From: Paenibacillus vini
GTDB taxonomy: Bacteria > Bacillota > Bacilli > Paenibacillales > Paenibacillaceae
DNA length: 64,000 bases
Direction: 5' to 3'
Assembly: GCF_018403325.1 (NCBI RefSeq)
Contig: NZ_BOSL01000004.1
Coordinates: forward strand, 310,001 to 374,000
Numbering within the stretch: position 1 is the first letter of the stretch; each line of letters starts with the position of its first letter. A program made the translations under genes and the position numbers. The notes under the pieces are model-generated. The model made no database searches, was not told the DNA's origin, and was given only the letters and a program-made list of their open reading frames with translations. Shown one piece after another: positions 61,870 to 64,000 of this stretch.

Positions 61870-62865
61870 ATGAAAAGGAAGGGATTGCTGCTCGCTGTCT
61901 TTTCAGCGTTTCTTGTCCTTCTGACCGGATGCAACAATTTAGCTGTACTAAACCCGAAAGGTCCGGTGGCCAAGACACAATCTAATGTCATTATCTTCTC
62001 GATCCTGGTAATGGCGCTAGTTCTGCTGGTTGTTTATATTCTTTACGTTTACATGCTTACCAAATACCGCGCTTCTAAAGCCGCTCCTGACTATGAGCCG
62101 CCTCATATGGAGGGGAACAAATGGTTGGAGATCACCTGGATTACGATTCCGGTCATTATTGTTACCATTTTGTCGGTCGTTACAATTCGGAGTACTGCCG
62201 CAGTAGAGAAGGTGCCGGAAGGCTACGAAGACCAAAAACCGCTCGTGATTTATGCGGCGTCTTCCAACTGGAAATGGCATTTCAGCTATCCGGAGGAAGG
62301 GATTGAGACGGTCAACTACGTCAACTTCCCGACGAATCGTCCGGTAGAGTTCAGATTGTATGCCTATGGGCCAATCTCAAGCTTCTGGATCCCGCAGCTT
62401 GGCGGACAGAAGTATGCGATGAGCGACATGGTCAACAAGCTTAACCTTGTAGCTGAGCACGCCGGATCTTACATGGGGAAAAACTCCAACTTCTCCGGTG
62501 AAGGCTTCGCGCACATGGAGTTCGAGGCGCTGGCCATGACGTCGAAGGATTATGAAGAATGGCTTGATGAAGTCAAAACAACGGCTCCGAAACTGACGGA
62601 GCAGGAATTCGACTCATTGCTTAAAGAGAGCCATGTCGGCAGAAAATCTTATTCTTCAACACACCTTGAGTTCAGACCTGCTCCAGAAGGTGAAAATGCC
62701 GGCCACAACCATGGTGGTTCGGAAGAGATGGATATGAATTCAGAGTCCGGAGAAATGGACCATTCCGAAATGGACCACTCCGAAATGGACCACTCCGAAA
62801 TGAATATGGATTCGACAGGCACAGACGACGCCGGAGCGGCGGATCATAGCTCGCACGGCAACTAA
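61870..62865 (+). CDS. qoxA: Cytochrome aa3 quinol oxidase subunit II
   Basis: The 331-residue lipoprotein (leader ending LLTGC, Cys21) has two membrane helices (about 40-62 and 85-107) and a cupredoxin-like outer domain (NWKWHFSYPEEGIETVNYVNFP). The Cys residues of the CuA site are missing, which marks quinol rather than cytochrome c oxidases. FWIPQLGGQKYAM is typical of QoxA/CyoA. The C-terminus (from about 275) is an unusual His/Met/Asp/Ser-rich tail with EMDHS repeated three times from residue 295. ATG 61870 follows AAAGGGG; qoxB starts 25 bp downstream. Confidence 0.95.
   Translation: MKRKGLLLAVFSAFLVLLTGCNNLAVLNPKGPVAKTQSNVIIFSILVMALVLLVVYILYVYMLTKYRASKAAPDYEPPHMEGNKWLEITWITIPVIIVTILSVVTIRSTAAVEKVPEGYEDQKPLVIYAASSNWKWHFSYPEEGIETVNYVNFPTNRPVEFRLYAYGPISSFWIPQLGGQKYAMSDMVNKLNLVAEHAGSYMGKNSNFSGEGFAHMEFEALAMTSKDYEEWLDEVKTTAPKLTEQEFDSLLKESHVGRKSYSSTHLEFRPAPEGENAGHNHGGSEEMDMNSESGEMDHSEMDHSEMDHSEMNMDSTGTDDAGAADHSSHGN
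62752..62808 (+). repeat. 15-bp tandem repeat in qoxA encoding EMDHS
   Basis: GAAATGGACCATTCC, then two identical GAAATGGACCACTCC units and a diverged fourth (GAAATGAATATG). In frame, it gives EMDHS three times followed by EMNM. Confidence 0.9.
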
Positions 62866-62890
62866 TAGAACGGAAGGGAGTTAGCTAGAC

Positions 62891-64000
62891 ATGAAATGGG
62901 ACGAATTTTTCGTCACTGGCGAACCGATGATCTATGGCGCGATGGTCAGCATCGTCGTCGCATCGCTAGCCATTCTTATCGGCCTGACTTATTTTAAAAA
63001 ATGGGGCTACTTGTGGCGTGAATGGTTGACTACCGTCGACCATAAGCGGATCGGGATTATGTATATCATCTCCGCGCTGCTGATGTTGTTCCGCGGCGGC
63101 GTTGACGCCCTCTTGATGCGTGCCCAACTGGCAATGCCGGAAAACGGGCTGCTTGACGGGCAACACTATAACGAAATTTTTACGACCCACGGGGTCATCA
63201 TGATTTTGTTCATGGCGATGCCGTTTATTATCGGCTTGATGAACGTCGTAGTTCCGCTGCAAATCGGGGCGCGCGACGTAGCGTTTCCTCGGCTTAATGC
63301 GGTCAGCTTCTGGCTGTTCTTCGCCGGAGCGATGCTGTTCAACATTTCCTTCGTCATCGGCGGATCGCCGGATGCTGGCTGGACGGCATACTTCCCGCTG
63401 GCAAGTCTGGAATTCAGCCCGACGGTAGGGAATAACTATTATTCGATCGCGATTCAGATCGCAGGTATCGGTACGCTGATGACCGGCGTCAACTTTATCG
63501 CGACGATTCTGAAAATGCGTGCTAAAGGCATGACCCTGATGAAGATGCCGATGTTTACCTGGTCGGTACTCATTACTTGCGTTATTATCCTGTTCGCCTT
63601 CCCGGTATTGACTGTGGCACTGGCGCTGATGATGTTCGACCGCTTATTCGGGTCACAGTTCTTTACGATGGCCAATGGCGGGATGGATATGCTCTGGGCC
63701 AACCTGTTCTGGGTTTGGGGCCATCCTGAGGTATATATCGTTATCTTGCCTGCGTTCGGGATTTACAGTGAAATTATTTCCACGTTCTCGCGGAAAAACT
63801 TGTACGGCTATAAATCCATGGTTTGGAGTATGGTCGTCATTTCGTTGCTGTCCTTCCTTGTATGGGCTCACCACTTCTATACAATGGGTCACGGCGTGAT
63901 GGTCAACGGCGTGTTCTCGGTGACGACGATGGCGATTGCCATACCGACCGGGGTCAAAATATTCAACTGGCTCTTTACGATGCAGAAAGGCCGAATCGAG
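62891..64000 (+). CDS. qoxB: Cytochrome aa3 quinol oxidase subunit I (5' part, runs off the window)
   Basis: 370 codons are visible with no stop before the window end; full-length QoxB is about 650 residues. It begins [18 protein letters not shown] and has [15 protein letters not shown] before the first core helix. The heme ligand His100 is in FTTHGVIM. The CuB site has His278 and the cross-linked Tyr282 ([14 protein letters not shown]) plus His327-His328 ([11 protein letters not shown]). It reduces O2 to water with electrons from menaquinol and pumps protons. ATG 62891 follows GGAAGGGAG, 25 bp after qoxA. Confidence 0.95.
   Translation, partial: MKWDEFFVTGEPMIYGAMVSIVVASLAILIGLTYFKKWGYLWREWLTTVDHKRIGIMYIISALLMLFRGGVDALLMRAQLAMPENGLLDGQHYNEIFTTHGVIMILFMAMPFIIGLMNVVVPLQIGARDVAFPRLNAVSFWLFFAGAMLFNISFVIGGSPDAGWTAYFPLASLEFSPTVGNNYYSIAIQIAGIGTLMTGVNFIATILKMRAKGMTLMKMPMFTWSVLITCVIILFAFPVLTVALALMMFDRLFGSQFFTMANGGMDMLWANLFWVWGHPEVYIVILPAFGIYSEIISTFSRKNLYGYKSMVWSMVVISLLSFLVWAHHFYTMGHGVMVNGVFSVTTMAIAIPTGVKIFNWLFTMQKGRIE

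Overview
The window looks like a chromosomal segment of a Paenibacillus-type Firmicute. The grounds are strong AGGAGG-type ribosome binding sites with frequent TTG and GTG starts, S-layer-homology anchoring of an exoenzyme, an aa3-type menaquinol oxidase (qoxAB), CcpA/LacI-style operators, a Gram-positive-style type IV pilus operon, and a meso-diaminopimelate dehydrogenase. This assignment is inferred from gene content; no marker RNA gene is present. I saw no tRNA, rRNA, CRISPR array or insertion sequence.

Layout. (1) 1-3707: the tail of a glycosidase-like gene, a solute-binding-like protein with no signal peptide, a RibD-C/DHFR-like reductase and a MATE exporter, in one + strand run. (2) 3786-25390: a maltodextrin/starch regulon. 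A LacI-type repressor, beta-phosphoglucomutase and maltose phosphorylase are on the - strand. An S-layer-anchored amylase/pullulanase of 1741 residues, a cytosolic cyclomaltodextrinase-type enzyme, the MalE-MalF-MalG importer (no ATPase here), a chemoreceptor, a cytosolic alpha-glucosidase and a lipoprotein alpha-amylase follow. Starch would be cut at the cell surface, imported, trimmed inside, and maltose phosphorolysed to beta-glucose-1-phosphate. Near-identical operators (core GTGCAAACGTTTTAAC) recur across the region, with CcpA cre-like sites at two promoters. (3) 25787-36205: a small non-ribosomal peptide locus. It has an orphan OmpR-type regulator with a degenerate receiver, an A-PCP synthetase, a family-4-type glycosyltransferase, a 1846-residue C-A-PCP-thioesterase synthetase fused in frame to a whole MFS exporter, and a convergent Sfp-type phosphopantetheinyl transferase. 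Copies of the maltodextrin-type operator lie upstream of both the regulator and the first synthetase gene, which suggests that product formation is tied to the starch regulon.

(4) 36429-37820: a TcyP-like cystine symporter. (5) 37919-47759: type IV pilus genes, with three minor pilin-like genes on the - strand diverging from pilB-pilT-pilC-pilA-pilD-pilM-pilN-pilO. The prepilin peptidase lacks the usual cysteine-containing cytoplasmic domain. (6) 47924-51849: NfeD and SPFH membrane-microdomain proteins, PspA, PspC and a flavodoxin-fold reductase. (7) 51983-57251: ssuD-ssuA-ssuC sulfonate genes (again no ATPase), a glycerophosphodiesterase and an MFS transporter. (8) 57634-64000: ycnI and ycnJ copper genes (- strand), ddh, qoxA and the 5' part of qoxB.

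Two convergent intergenic regions (about 49.6-49.95 kb and 57.3-57.6 kb) carry inverted copies of one 193-bp composite repeat. Each copy has four 29-bp dyads at the same 51-62-51 bp spacing, next to a short tandem array. The most unusual items are the synthetase-thioesterase-exporter fusion with a cysteine thioesterase, the synthetase-like helix on the glycosyltransferase tail, and this composite repeat.
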